Shown: piece after piece, positions 13,467 to 26,700 of the stretch
How positions within the stretch are numbered: the first letter of the stretch is position 1
Layout of the letters: each line of letters begins with the position of its first letter
Source: Trogon surrucura
Lineage: Eukaryota; Chordata; Aves; Trogoniformes; Trogonidae
Direction: 5' to 3'
DNA: 64,000 nt
Assembly: GCA_020746105.1 (NCBI GenBank)
Contig: CM036617.1
Span: 174,744,412 to 174,808,411, forward strand
Translations under genes and position numbers: made by a program
The notes under the pieces: model-generated
The model's database searches: none
The model's input: only the letters and a program-made list of their open reading frames with translations
What the model was told of the DNA's origin: nothing

Positions 13467-13471
13467 GTGAA

Positions 13472-14420
13472 ACTTCTGTGTAATGTGGATGGCAGTGCCC
13501 CTGGTTCAGATGAAGATGAATCACTCTTTTGTCTAGCTTTTTTCTAGAGCTCAAGCTGGCATTTCTTCATGCATTACGTCCAGTACGTGCACCATGGATT
13601 ATCATGGGCTCCAGGAAAACTCTGCATTGAGTATTGATTAAGTACAGAATAAAACAACCCTCAGCTTTGCAGCAGATCATTGTTTCCTCACGCCCATGGT
13701 GCTGTTGCACAAACATTTTCATTGTTTACTAACAGTCTTTTTCCAAAAACAACAGCAGGATTTTTGGCCAATTGTGCAGAAGTTACGCAACAGCCTCTTT
13801 ATTATATTTGTAGAACTGTTTAGTTTCACACCGTAAAGGTCATGCTGTGTGTGTGTGAGTTAGGAATAGCGTGTATGATTCACTTTGAATTTTCTGCCTT
13901 GTGATGTGTCATCTGGGGCATGGTTAGGAGTTTCCTGCTGTGTCAACAGATGACATAGGGTCTGCCATTGCTACCACATATAATAGGATCTCATGGCTTT
14001 CGTTATCACCATAGGATCATGACTGGAAAGATATTTTCAAAGCAAAAGCAAGAGACAAAGCTACTAGTGTTAGCATCATTGCCACTTGTGACTGTGACTT
14101 GAGTCTATTAAGCAGTGACTCTAGGGGTTATGTTCTGAAAACTTCTTGTGTACTAGCTGAACAGAAAACTCATGTTGCTCAAGAGTCTGGTAAGAGAGCT
14201 GAGTTCTTTTGTAGATAAATAAGGGAGGACATTTGACCGACAGAAGTGTAGAGATGGATTCACAAGCACGTTTTTAAACATGCAAAAATTATGTGCAGGT
14301 GTACATTGGGGAGGAGGAACAAGGAAAAAAACAGGTAAAAATGAGAATGCCTGAATTGTAATATGACACACAGCAGTACTTTAACTTTTAGAAAAGCATA
14401 GCTCTTCTAATGCTTTTCAT
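13472..14420. other. Stretch with no recognised gene or repeat
   Basis: Mixed-composition DNA with a short GT run near 13848. No open frame, splice-flanked segment or repeat that I recognise. Confidence 0.5.
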
Positions 14421-14424
14421 CTCA

Positions 14425-14532
14425 AGATCTTACACCACCATATGAATTATGTTAGTATTTGCAAGGTAAAGCAAGGCAGAAGAATAAAACGGAGTTGGCC
14501 AAGTTTACTTAGCCAGTCAGCCAGTGGTAGAG
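14425..14532 (-). mobile_element. MIR-like SINE remnant
   Basis: The plus strand reads TTACACCACCATATGA (like TCACAACAACCCTATGA of reverse-complement MIR), then GTTGGCCAAGTTTACTTAGC, then CCAGTGGTAGAGTTGGGATT (like AGTGGCAGAGCTGGGATT). Three landmarks in the right order over about 110 bp support an ancient MIR copy on the minus strand. Divergence is high. Confidence 0.55.
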
Positions 14533-14539
14533 TTGGGAT

Positions 14540-17500
14540 TTTTAATGAGATCACTGTATCCTAAAATAGTCCTCTGTTCATCATTTTCTACCAGTTCCCA
14601 TTTATTTGAATGAAAAGATCCACAGTAACAGTTATCGCTGGGACCAGAGGTTTTTAACTCTGCCTTCTTTCTGGAAGATTTTTTTTCTTTCTGGTTCAGA
14701 GACACAGTTAACAGCAAATCAGACAACAGCCTTTTGGGGATTTCTGGGATGATATAAAATAAATAGTTTTCTTTAAATAAACCCAGGATTTCAAACACAG
14801 CTGTTTTGTGGGTTTTTTTAAGATAGAATTCTTTTGTGCATTTTTAGCAATAAACTTATGTCAAGTGAAAATTTACAGCACTTATATGAAAAACAAAATA
14901 AATACAGTATTGCCTTTTCCCTCTGTCAACGAGTGGGTACTGTATATGGAGAAAAATTTGTAACTTTTGAACTGACATTTCCCTTTTTATAATGGAAATA
15001 GTTCTTTGATTATTAACACTTGGAGTATTTAATTATCTTCCTTTTTTTTTCATATTTGTGCTATTTATGCATGGAGATTGCAAAGGCATAGCTTTTATTG
15101 TAAAATATATTATCCAAGAAAACCACTTTAAAAGCATATAATTTACCTGTGATATTAAGCACTCAAATGTCAGGGTTAGTTTCCTTTTAGAAAACAAATT
15201 CACATCCTTTGACTTCATGCAGTATAATATGCAGGCACCAATCACTCTAACATATGCTGTTTTTCAGCAGGACCCTCCTTTATGCAGAGCAGGAAAAGTT
15301 CTTACCACATAATGGACCACTGTTTCAGGTATTACTTTCACCTGTTCCCTGTGTGGCCTCCTGCTCTATGCATTACACACTATTCAGACATTGAGAAGAC
15401 TTATTAACTCCCTTCTGGATTTCATTGTGGGAAGCATTCACAGAATCAAAGACACAAAAGATTTACAAAGACTTACAAATTTCTTGTTATATGCCGCTCT
15501 CGGAGAGGGGAAGCTGAAGCAGAAGGAGCTTAAGGTCAAACATTTTCATTAGTATTATGTGTTTAACAGGAGTTCCTTAGCACTTGACTCATAGCATTAA
15601 TGTACAGCCCTCAATGACAGGTAAGAGCTCAAAGTTCTGGCTTCCATCAACTTAATTTACATTTCACTGAGTCTTCTGGACGCCCCTCACTTAGATATTG
15701 GGTTCTCAGCAGAAAAAGTGGTCCAGCTACAACACTGCAACCACATGTGAGGCACAGCACAGGGAATACAGACTACATGAGATGGTACTTTTGTCCAGGG
15801 AGAGAGCAGATCTATCAGTCATCTTCCTATGGAATTTATTCCTCTTTGGGAATAAAGGAATTCAAGATCAGTAGTTGTCCTTGAAATAACTGTTTCATCA
15901 TCATGTCAGAACCCCAAATTTTCTGATCCTTCAGCCAACTACTTAGACCTCTTGCTTATGGTGAGGTCCCCAAGGTTCTAAATGTAACTAAATAAAAAAA
16001 ACTCAGACAGCAATTCTATCAGATTTCTAATTATTTTAGGATCAGCTATTAAAATTCATATTTAAAGAAAAATAGAAACAGAGAAAGAATAGAAATAAAA
16101 ATGCCACACTTGCTTTGCCACAAATGGTCTTTTTTGGTCTGTTTCATTGTTTTTCTCTCTTTAACATATAATTCCTATTCCTCATGAGAAAAAGTGTAAT
16201 TAGCAGCCCATATCATAGGGTCACAAGGGGACAATTTCCTGGATCTGATATTCAACAGATGAAATAATGTTCTTTTATCAGGGAAGTGAGGAGGCATGTG
16301 AAAATCTTTTGAAGAAGAAAGGGAAAATGAAGTTCTGTGGTGTGGTTTCATATCGTGTGGGTCATTAAAGCTGGAATATTTATATGCCTATTTTAAGCCA
16401 ATGGAATAAAAGACAGGATTTAAGCTTATCGAAGCTAATGAAGTCAGAGGAATAATTAACATTTTTTTCTCCTCTGCATGGAAAAGCCATAGTGGAGAAT
16501 GAGCAATTTTGCTAGTGTCTTTTATGGCTATTTGCCCACAAGAAGAATGTGCAATCTGATTGTGAAGCTCAGGGCTCTGCTCCAAGCTGCAGGGAATGTG
16601 GTGCCACAGCAGCAGAGGCTCTTCTGCTATTATAGCCTATCCTCATATTCCAGCTTCTCTAACCTAACACCTGCTTCCCAGTTCTGCATCATTCCCACTC
16701 ATGGTTTCTTGTACCAGTCATATTGTCTTATCTGTAATACTTTATTCCCAGCTCCTCAGGCTTGTTCTTTTTTCTTTTCTTTTTTTTTTTTTTTAACATA
16801 TATTTCCCGATTCTCTCTCCCAGCTTTTTTTTCATAGTCCCGGCTTACTTTGGCCGCTGGCTGTCCAAATTTCCTCTTCCAGACATTTCCAGTCCCACTC
16901 ACATTCCCTGGTTTCCCTGTCACAGTCTTCTCGCCTCATCAGTCCTAGCTCCTGAAAAGAGTTGAATTGTTTTGTTTGGAGCTTTCCAGAAGAATTCAGC
17001 CTGGGGCAGCTATGAAGCATATTGAATTTCAGCCTAAATGGCTGAAGTCTGGCAAAGTTTTATGCAACATAAAAGAAGGTCTTTAATAATAAGCAGTGCT
17101 ACTAGCCAAATCTGTGTAAATCCTAATCTGGTTCCCTTTGAAGTCAATGGTAAAAGTCCCAATGGGACCATTAATTTAAAACTTTGTAATACAGTAAGCA
17201 AGTAAGTACATGCTTACAGTGCTTTTGTGGATTGGACAGCAATTAAAAATGAGAATGTACCTCTAGCTACTATGAACATGAATATGTTATTTGCATTTAC
17301 TACTTTCACTTCCGTTTTATGAATGTATCCAATGAAATCTGTGAAATTTCTCTTTGAAACTCCTCATTGAATCATGTGGTCACACATGCTGGACTTTCAA
17401 ACCCATGGAAAATTGATAAACTGATGTTTCTGCATATAACACCAAATGACTTTCCACTACACATTAAAAAGTACTCTTTGTTGTGGCTGTATTGGGTTTG

Positions 17501-20500
17501 TAAGCACTTTGAGCATGTGTTCAAAGCAACAAGGGAGAAGGCAACATGATCTTTTGCCTTTGTTTTCATTTGTTATTCCAAAGAACATGAAGGACCCTTT
17601 CATGCTTCTCCTGTGGAGTACAATGCTTTTGAAATTCTCATACAGGGCAAGTTACAGTCTAGCAGCCGTTGGCAATACAGCCAGGCTACAAGACCTCAGA
17701 GAAAAAAAAAACAAATGTGAAGAAAATAATTGATGAGGCTAGAAAAAAAAAAAAAGTCAGTGGAAACATGTTGTAAGGTTGTGACACACAGGCTGTTCAG
17801 AGTTCATAACAACTAGGGGAGAGCTGTGTGGGTCCCATGGATTAGGTAGATGCAGAGTCTCCTTTTGAGGAGAAACCCCTCAAACCCTACTATCCTCTCT
17901 ACACATCTTATTTCCCAAACTGTAATTCAGAGGCCATGGACAATAACAGTCAAAATTTCCCTCTTTTTCGTACTGTGATGAGATCTCCAGCTGTGATGTC
18001 TATGGAGTTTGTGCTGCATTATCTAGAAATGCATCCTATGAACCACATCACTTCAGGTTGTATTGTAAATTTTCGAGTTAAAAAAAAAAAAGAGAAAGAA
18101 AGAATCCTCATTTTGCTTCTATCATGTTTACATCAGATTTCATTCTTTGATGTATGCAAGTTAACATGCCACAGTCAAGGTCACCATGAGAAATAAACTA
18201 TGTGGGCATGGAAACAGTATAAATAGTACCTAACAACTTTTTTTTAATTTTTTTTTCCCTTGATTGGAAATTCAGTTTCTCTGATTCCCTTTGGGAATAA
18301 CAAACTGCCTGTATTTTTTTATCCTGAATTCCATAGTGAGTCTTTTGAACATCATAATTTATACAAATAAGCAATTTTCTTTACTGCTCACTGCTGACCT
18401 CTTCCAAGGTAAGTCTTGAAGCTTGAATGACTTGTTTGTGATCTCACTTCTTGCACTGGAAAACTCATTAGCAAAGTTAGTTTTATTCCTATTGGTGTAA
18501 TTAAAATCGGAACTGGGTCCAAAGCCTTTGCTGCTTGTTATAGTGTCTCGGTTTCTCATTAATCAGAACACAATCTTCTCCAGAGCTCTCCTCAACACAA
18601 TATTCATCCATTTTTTTCTGCCAAATGAAATTTTTTCCAGGTTAAGTTGACCTAATTACATTAGACAAATTGTTAATTAATTTTCTCATTCCAGTTTCTC
18701 AGGTATCAGTGTACAAATTGAATTACTACCTACCTTCCATAAACTGACCAGCTGATTTCTGACATTTGCACATATTTTTTTAATACATGTAAACTTCCTT
18801 GCTGCTTTTTTAAAGGACTGTTTTCTCTGTTCTGTTTTTCATTGACAGTACTTTCATATTACCACAAACAGTTGCTCTCTTGTTCTGTAATAGGCTTCAG
18901 ATTATTTTCCTAGCTGTGTAGAAGCTCCCCTCATAAGGTGTCTGGTCCAAAGTTACACAATGTACAGGGCTGTTACTCTGCTCTTTGGAAAGGCCCTATT
19001 GAAATTCAAAAGCGCTCACTTTCAACATTGCTCCCAACAGTGCTACCACTGTTTAGACAGCAGCAGCTTTTCTGGGAAGATTTTTCAGTCGTCATTTGCC
19101 TCTGTGACAATTAAATGGAATGGTTCAAAAAAAAACCTAGAGCAATGCCAGTTCATTTCTATAAGCTGATCCTCCCTCCTCTCTCCACCCATTTCTTTTG
19201 CCCTGAAGCTTTTTCCCAGCCATCATGATCTCCTCCTATTGCCATGATTCTGCATGTATCTTTTCCTGCATAGGAAGAGGCCTGCCTTTCTTACCTTTTA
19301 TGTTGCAGGGCTAACACTGCTTTCTGATTAAATGATTTATAGTGGAAACAGACACTTTTTTTCACTGCAGTATAGCATATAGGGGAAAGATAAATGCCTC
19401 TTACATCTTTTATGGAAAGCCTGTCCAAGTAACAGATAAAGCTGAACAATTAATTCTCAGGGCAATTGTAAATGAGATATCCTTAATTTTATCATATTAT
19501 ACAATTAGACAACACAGAAATGAGGAAACCACTAATATCAAAACACAGTAACATAAATGCATGCAAACATTTAGAAATGTACCTCATATGCTAGTGTCCT
19601 GCTAATTTCCAGGACATTTATTGTAGTGCCATTAGGCAAAGAATACATGAGTTCTCACAGATACTGCAGAGGCATCTTCCCTTTGGCCTCCCATACGTTA
19701 ACACAACCATAGGACTGCTCCAGAATCTAATGAAACCAGCCAGGACCCTGAAATTCACTTCTTCAGAAGCAAAAGCAGGTCCAGCATGGCACACACAGAT
19801 AGCTCAAAGAGCATATTTAATATTAGAACTTTTTAAAGATAGAAACTAATATAAATCCTCTAGTAATACACAGTATTTATTACTTGCAAGGACAGGAAAC
19901 TTGGCCTTACAGTAAAGTAATGCAATTCAGACTTTTAAGAAAGTAGTGAAACACACAAACAAAAAAATCAAGTATTTATAGCCCAGATCCTGAAAGAAAT
20001 TTAGTATCTTAAACTGAAGTTAGATCCTGAAATACTCAGGCTAACTACTAGGGGTTTACATACCCAACTGCCTTCAGTTTCAATATATGCACAAGTACTT
20101 CTAGGAGGTGAGGCTTACAGGACTGTAAGACAGGTCTCCTACATTTCCAAGCAGTTTTCTGATTGATAGCCATCTATCTACAATAAGGTACGTGTAGACT
20201 TGTCAGACAGACTTATGAAAAGCAGGCTGAGAGAGATCATGCCCTTTGAAAGCTCTCCGTTTTATTTGGATAGCACTAGTGTATGTAAAGATGAGTGCTG
20301 AAAACATTAAAGTAATTGCCATTCAAATAAAACCAGAAATATCTGCATCATTTTGCTTTATTCTCTGTGGGAAGTTGATATACATTTAGATTTTATTTTT
20401 TATTTGAGCATTTTCCTTACGAGAGATGCTTTCTGGTAGGGGAAAAAAAAACCACCACAGGAAAAAAAAAATATGAAAATCCCAAAGAACCCAATCTGTT

Positions 20501-22555
20501 TCCATCAGCTATCTGAGCTTTAAAAATAATTTTTACCTTTAAATTTATAAATGGGGAAGACACTTTAATGATACAACTTTGAAAATGCACCACATAGAGA
20601 GTGACACAAAATTGGTTTTTGATCTTGTTTGATCCTGGTTATCTCTCAGGAATAAAAAGGAATAGAAATTGAAAAATAAATACATAACAAAACCAGAAAC
20701 ACTGTAAGAGTTGAAAAAGTGCCATGAGCAGAACCAAGGCAAGGAAAAAAAGAAGGAAGTTTAAAATTCTTCAGTAAGAAAAGGTGAACAGTTTACAGAT
20801 GTACTCTGTCCTCTGAGATTGAGCTCTTTTCTATCTGTACTTGTCTCGCTGTTGTCCGTTGTAGCCTTTATTCAGCTCATTTTCCTGCTAGGCCTGTTTT
20901 TTAAAATGATCTATAAGCCAGTCATTGGGATGTCAGATAAAAAAAATTAAAAACTTCCTAGCCTCTTGTTTAATTAAAAAATGTTGACAATAAAACTTTG
21001 CTAGTTTGAATCAAATTGCATGTCAGTACACGTAGTTGTTACATTGTACGGTTACAATGCAATGTCTGAAGTTGAAATAGTTGAAAAGGAGAGGAATATA
21101 TTAAATGAAAATGTCATGAATGTAAACACATTGACAAAAAGGAGAAAACTGCAAAGAATAAGAAAAAGCTGAAGTAGAAAGAAATCTATAACAACATATA
21201 AATTGACTTCCAGATGAAATGAATTCTAGCTAAGTAATTTAAAGTAAAATTGGAAGTGGCACTATGCATTAATTTAAGTGGTTCAAAAGCTGTTTCAATC
21301 ATTGGCTAAATGAATCCACAATCTAACGGTTATTTTTTCTGATAAATATCTTAAAATTCCCCTTATAGTTAATTACATAACAGTAGGGTTAAAGTGATGT
21401 TAAACAACATTGTTTAATAGTAAGGTTTGATATGAATAATAATATTGTTTGTTTAGAGTATTTATTATTTGAGAGTCATAGAAATTTTGTCGTATGCAAT
21501 GACAACTTTAAACCAGTGCCATGGGATTTTTTTTTTTTGAGTTATCATCAGAAATTTAAGTTTTGATTGCAAAACCTAAACCAGAAAGAAAAAAATCCTG
21601 TTTTAGAATTGTGTTTTCAGCTGTGCTGAATAGAAGAATTCCTGGAAAGTCAGTAGACTGTATTCAAACCACTCTGGCAGTGTTTTGTCTTTCCTGGGAC
21701 ATTCTGTGTTAGAGAGTGAGAAGCAACAAGTGCAGTTTCCTAATGCTGGGTTGCAAGATGCTAATTGTCTGTACAAATATGGAGAAAAATAGTCGATGCT
21801 TCATCTTCTAGAACAGGTAGTGTAAATATAGCACATGATATTTTTTTTGAGGTTTGGTGTTTTTTCCTTTTGGATGACGATCTGGTATATGTGGCCATTT
21901 TAGTAGGACAGAGTGGCCCACGTGGAGGCACCTTGGTGCTCTCTGACTTTCCACCTGTGTGAGCTGCAAAACTGAAGGGGCTCATGGAAGCTGCACAGAG
22001 CTCCCAGTAAGCTGGGAGGTTTCGAGTGAGCCATGGGCTCTGCAGCCTTTGCAGACACTACTCCATCTTTGAAGACTAATATTCCCAGGAACCTCTGAGG
22101 AAACCTGTCAAAAAATGACTGTTGGTAAAACCTTAAGTGTCCAATCCTAGTGGCTCTCTGCAATATTTCGATCAGATCTCAACTGAGATACCAGGGAAAG
22201 AAGCTTCCTTTGACTAACAATGGCTGGATTTTACATAATCTACAGCAGGAAACTCCATCCTTTTATTTCAATGTACATGTAAACAGAGCAGCAGTTGCTG
22301 GAGCTCACTCATGGGGATAACTTTTAAACAGTGCTGTTGTTGCCAAAAGCAGCAATTGCAAAGAAATAAATCTCTAAAGTTTAGAGAAGTTTAGAAAGCC
22401 GACATTGGTTTATCAGCAAAGTTGGCCAAGTTTGGATGCTAGAAGAAAAGAGCACACTGCATTGAAAAACTGCAACATATTTATTTTGTAACTTCATTAA
22501 TATAAACATGCTTAACTTGCCACTAACTCTATAATTACTGGTTAGTGATAACTGT
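14540..22555. other. Long stretch with no recognised gene
   Basis: AT-rich DNA holding many short open frames with no recognisable product. Homopolymer tracts occur (T-run near 16780-16795, A-run near 17742). A block near 19990-20130 has the flavour of an old dispersed repeat, but I cannot classify it. The region 21900-22163 is locally less AT-rich and open in two minus-strand frames, without a recognised protein. Nothing else could be supported. Confidence 0.45.
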
Positions 22556-22556
22556 T

Positions 22557-22625
22557 ATATTATTATATATTATATTATATATATTATATATATTATATAT
22601 TATAATTATATATATTATTAATTAA
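22557..22625. repeat. AT-rich microsatellite (TATAT/TATTA)
   Basis: About 69 bp made only of A and T, in imperfect TATAT and TATTA units. It is a simple sequence likely to vary in length between individuals. Confidence 0.9.
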
Positions 22626-22629
22626 CTGT

Positions 22630-23520
22630 TAGGTACATTAAAATTAGCTGCGCCTCTCATGTAAATTAGCACGCATGCTCATGCAGGTGTGGGGGGACAA
22701 GTTTTTGGCACTTGGAATTGAGTTGGTGGCTGCAATCTCCTACTGCCACATTGAATGTTGGCTCACTTTCAGGCTTTCATAAACAATTTTGATGTTTTGG
22801 TACCCTCTGATCTCCATTACAAGGGTTTCGACTAGAAAAGCCCCGCTTAGGTCTGGTTCCACACACCCTCAGCTCATTAAAATTTTCTAAACAATGGTCT
22901 ATTTGCTGTCTCCAGGTGTAGACTATTTTCTTATCTTTTCTACTAACCAGCTGGAAAATTTCTTTGTTGCCTTTTCCCATCTGTGAAGCAGTATTCTTTG
23001 AAAGACTGATTTACCACCATGAAAGCAGTAAAAATTGTTCTGCCATCCTTACAGCAGCACTGTAATCTAAAATCTTCAGTTACTCAGCAATAATAAGGAA
23101 AAAAGTACTGTTAGAAGAATTTAATGTTTAACAAAAAGAAAACAACGTTGGTGATTTCCGTCCTGTTTTACAATTATTTCTACTAACATGAAGGGTTAGA
23201 AGTTACACCCTGTGGCCTAGCTTGTGTTTATTAATTTCGAGAAGTATTTGGCTTTTTTAGATATTTTCCTATTACAAACTCTAGTTCTTCTATACAACCA
23301 AATGCTTAGGTAAGGTTCCCCATACCATAGAGCCCTAACTCACTGCTATACGGTTGTATTTTGCCAACAAGTTTTACTGTTCTTACAAGTTCTTTTTCAA
23401 GTTTCAATGCAATATGAAATAGAAAGCCTCTTTTCTTGGTCCTACATTTTTACTACTGTTCAAGTGGAACAATTTTGTCATTCACCTTTGTTATCAGTGA
23501 TGTTTGTATGGGAAAATATA
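22630..23520. other. Stretch with no recognised gene or repeat
   Basis: Starts directly after the AT microsatellite. It holds only short chance open frames. Confidence 0.5.
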
Positions 23521-23523
23521 ATG

Positions 23524-23713
23524 AATCATAGAATAATTAGGGTTGAAAAAGATCTCTAAGATCTTTAAGTCCAACCGTCAACCAAACACTACCATGACTA
23601 CTAAACCATGTCCCGAAGTGCCACATCTACATGTTTTTTGAACGCCTCTGGGGATGGTGACTCCACCACTTCCCTGGGTAGCCTGTTCCAATGTTTCACC
23701 ATGAAAAATACCT
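23524..23713 (-). mobile_element. CR1 LINE, 3' end fragment
   Basis: The plus strand shows AATCATAGAATAATTAGGGT followed by AGTCCAACCGTCAACCAAAC, ACTAAACCATGTCCCGAAGT, GGATGGTGACTCCACCACTT and GTAGCCTGTTCCAATGTTTC. In this order it is the reverse complement of the CR1 ORF2 C-terminal end and 3' UTR, with the tail at the low-coordinate end. It is a 5'-truncated copy of about 190 bp that diverges at about 23713. Confidence 0.92.
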
Positions 23714-23719
23714 TCAAGA

Positions 23720-26700
23720 GATATTATTAATATGTTGTAGCAAAAATATCTTCAAGTGAAAGGGTAGAGTACATTTAGTGCATTTGTAACAATTCACTAT
23801 TGCAAAGTCCATTTAGTTTTGGGTCTGATGTATAATACTCATTTTTTATAGTTAATACTGAAACAATCCTGAAGTCCACACCATAAAGAAATGGCACAAA
23901 GGAGCTGACAACAGTCAAAGATGAAAACTAGTAGGAACTGGATGTGCCAAAGCCTGATGAAATGGCATGCTAGTCAGTACAGATGTCAGTGAGAAATTGT
24001 TTGGAGTCACCGAACAGGAAAACATGTAACACTGCAACACGATTCTCAGGTGAACAGCAATGGAAATGTAAACTATAATTTTCTACACTCAGTAAGCAAA
24101 ATGAAAAAGAGAAATTTCATTCTGCAATCTTTTGATTGACACTCCTCTCCCCCCCCCCCCCAATATATAAATAATAAATAGCTTGGCTATACACCTCTAA
24201 ATTCTAATCTAAACTGAATTTAGATTGAAAGATACAAATCGCAGTACATCTGGAGAACAACCATAGAAAAAATTGCCTAGCTTTAGCAAATAGGTTTCAG
24301 TGTGGGTTCCAACTGCAAACTCATTTCATGAAAAAAATGTCCGCATACATTTGAAGAAGAAGCCATGTGGAAACTTAAAATACTTCAGGTAGGTCTTGCT
24401 AATTATTTTAAAGGGAAAGACCGTGCTAATTCTCGAACAGATGCACAGAAAAGCCCCCTTACTGTCTAAGAGGAATTTTTGAGTTAGTGCTAAGGAGAAT
24501 TGGATTAATGAGACTAATGGTCCGTGGACACATGGTAATTTCTTGCTGCCAGAAGCCAGACTGAGTTCAGCTGCAGCATTCCTGCGCTGGGTGATTCTGG
24601 CCCAAAGCCCAGCAAGCAGTCGGGGACCAGCTCCACCAGCTTCTCACCCCAACAAGAGCCTGCAGATCAAATCCTTTCTGCCCCAGCACAGGGGGTGCTT
24701 GAAAAAGCCCAGCATTGCCAATATTCTCTAGCTTGGCCTTAGTGAGCACTGGAAGGTAATGGATTATGGACAGTCAGTGAGTTTGACCTCAGGCCTGACA
24801 GTGAAGACACTGACTTTGTCCTACTTCCAGCTGTTCCTGAATAGCTTTCATGTGTCCTTACTCACAGTTCAGGTGCAAGAATGAATCATCACTGGTGCCC
24901 TGAGGCTGTTCTCTGAAACTTTGCCAGGAGTGAATTTGCTCTGGTATCTCAGAATTTGTTCCTGTCACAGAGGCTGATTTAGGATTTAAATGAAGCCTGC
25001 AAGTTGACAGCAGCCCCTTTGGCCCTTGGCTTCTCTGTTCAACAAAAAACTCACAGGCTGTACAAAGTCTGGCAAAATGCTAAAATTTTTCTGGCTGTTG
25101 TTCCCTTCTATTCCATTTCCATTTTCTAAAAATACCCTCTTATATGGAAAAAAAACCAAAATTATATTTAAAAATGTCAGTCATAGCTGTTATCAGGTGT
25201 CAACTGGAATACAACAGCTGTTGCATTACAAAGATTATCAATCATTACTCTCTTAAAAATGGAGTCTGAACAAAATTCTTAACCTATATTTTCACCTTTT
25301 TTTTCCTGTCATTTATCATTTTTCACAGATATCAGGCATTACTTTATCACAGCATGATATTCTAAATGACGTACAAACTAATGACTAATTTTATTCCAGT
25401 AAAACTGCTGGGTTTACCATTTAGATGCATTTTATGACCCTACCTGTCTAGTCCCCTTTAGATGATGAGTTGCCTGCCTGTCTGTTTTGCTGAAGACAGG
25501 ACATATCCAGTCTCCTGTTGTAGAGCATAAATGATCTGCTTGTCCAGTCTAGACAGAATGGAGAGTACTGCTGCTCTTTTCCTAGGTGGCAATCTATCCT
25601 CTGAGTGACAGCAAAGTAGTAATGGGAAAGGACAGAACCAAAAAAAATCCTTGGAAGCCCCTGGGAATTAACCAGGAGAATGCAATTAAAAAAAAAAAAA
25701 ATCACCTATTTTATTGGATCTCCCAGGAGTTGTAACGCTACTCAGCTCTGGGTCTAATGAGGTTCCCTTGTGAATCATGCTGTTTCAGCTATGTGGGGCA
25801 TATCTTGATTAGCATATGTTTCTTCTAAAAATACATTTTGAAACTCCCAGGACTTGCCATTTGTTTGCATGCCATACCAGACTTTCAATCTTGCATCACT
25901 GATTTTAGGATAAAAACTTTACTTTTAGTCCTTGTGGAAGGAGATCTACCTTTGTCTGCAATTCCTATCTCCAGCGAAAGCTTAGAAAGGCCATTAGTCC
26001 ACTCCAGAAAACAGGAAAAAATAAAGTTTTCTCAATGTGAAACAGATCTGGCTCTTAGAGATGCGCTGTGTGTATTGGCTGTACCTAATCCCCATCTGTA
26101 CACTAAACACAAATGCACAGCTAGGCATGTGTTGTACCTAACACAACATTCTCAGTTTGGGATTTTAAGGCATAAAGAGCAGTCCTGAATTGTGAGCTCC
26201 ATCCCTTATCATCCACGGAGTCTGCAGAGGCAGAGAAAGTGTGGCTACCTACAGTTCTTTCCAGAAAGTTTTTCAATACGATTTCCACTGGTTCATCAGT
26301 GAAGGAAGCTCCCAGAGGTTGTTACCACTGAAAGACACGTGTTCCGCAAACAAATGCATTACATTTCCCTTTCCCAGCCTGACGTGCTCTTGTTCCTCAG
26401 CCAAGTCACTCTGAGGCAAGAATGTAAACACAGAAGACATCCTCTCTCAACATGACTTGTCTTCCTTTAGTCCCAATCTAAGCAGTTTTTCACATTACCT
26501 GATGCATCTTCATGCCCTGGAAAATGAAAAATTTCCTCTTCTTACACTGTAGGTAGATTAGTACCTTGGGAGTTGCCTTGACTAAAGTAATGTTGAAACA
26601 ATGCATAACAATACTTGTAGGTGTTTTTATTGTAACTGTATTTCTGTTAAAAAAAATGTATCTTGCGAAACATGCTTCTCTTAGATTTGGATATACTTTA

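Noticed and set aside
16499-16837. 112-codon plus-strand frame
   Set aside because: Ends in a poly-T-encoded Phe run; chance frame.
19990-20130. Possible old dispersed repeat
   Set aside because: It resembles ancient amniote repeats in style only; I could not match it to any family.
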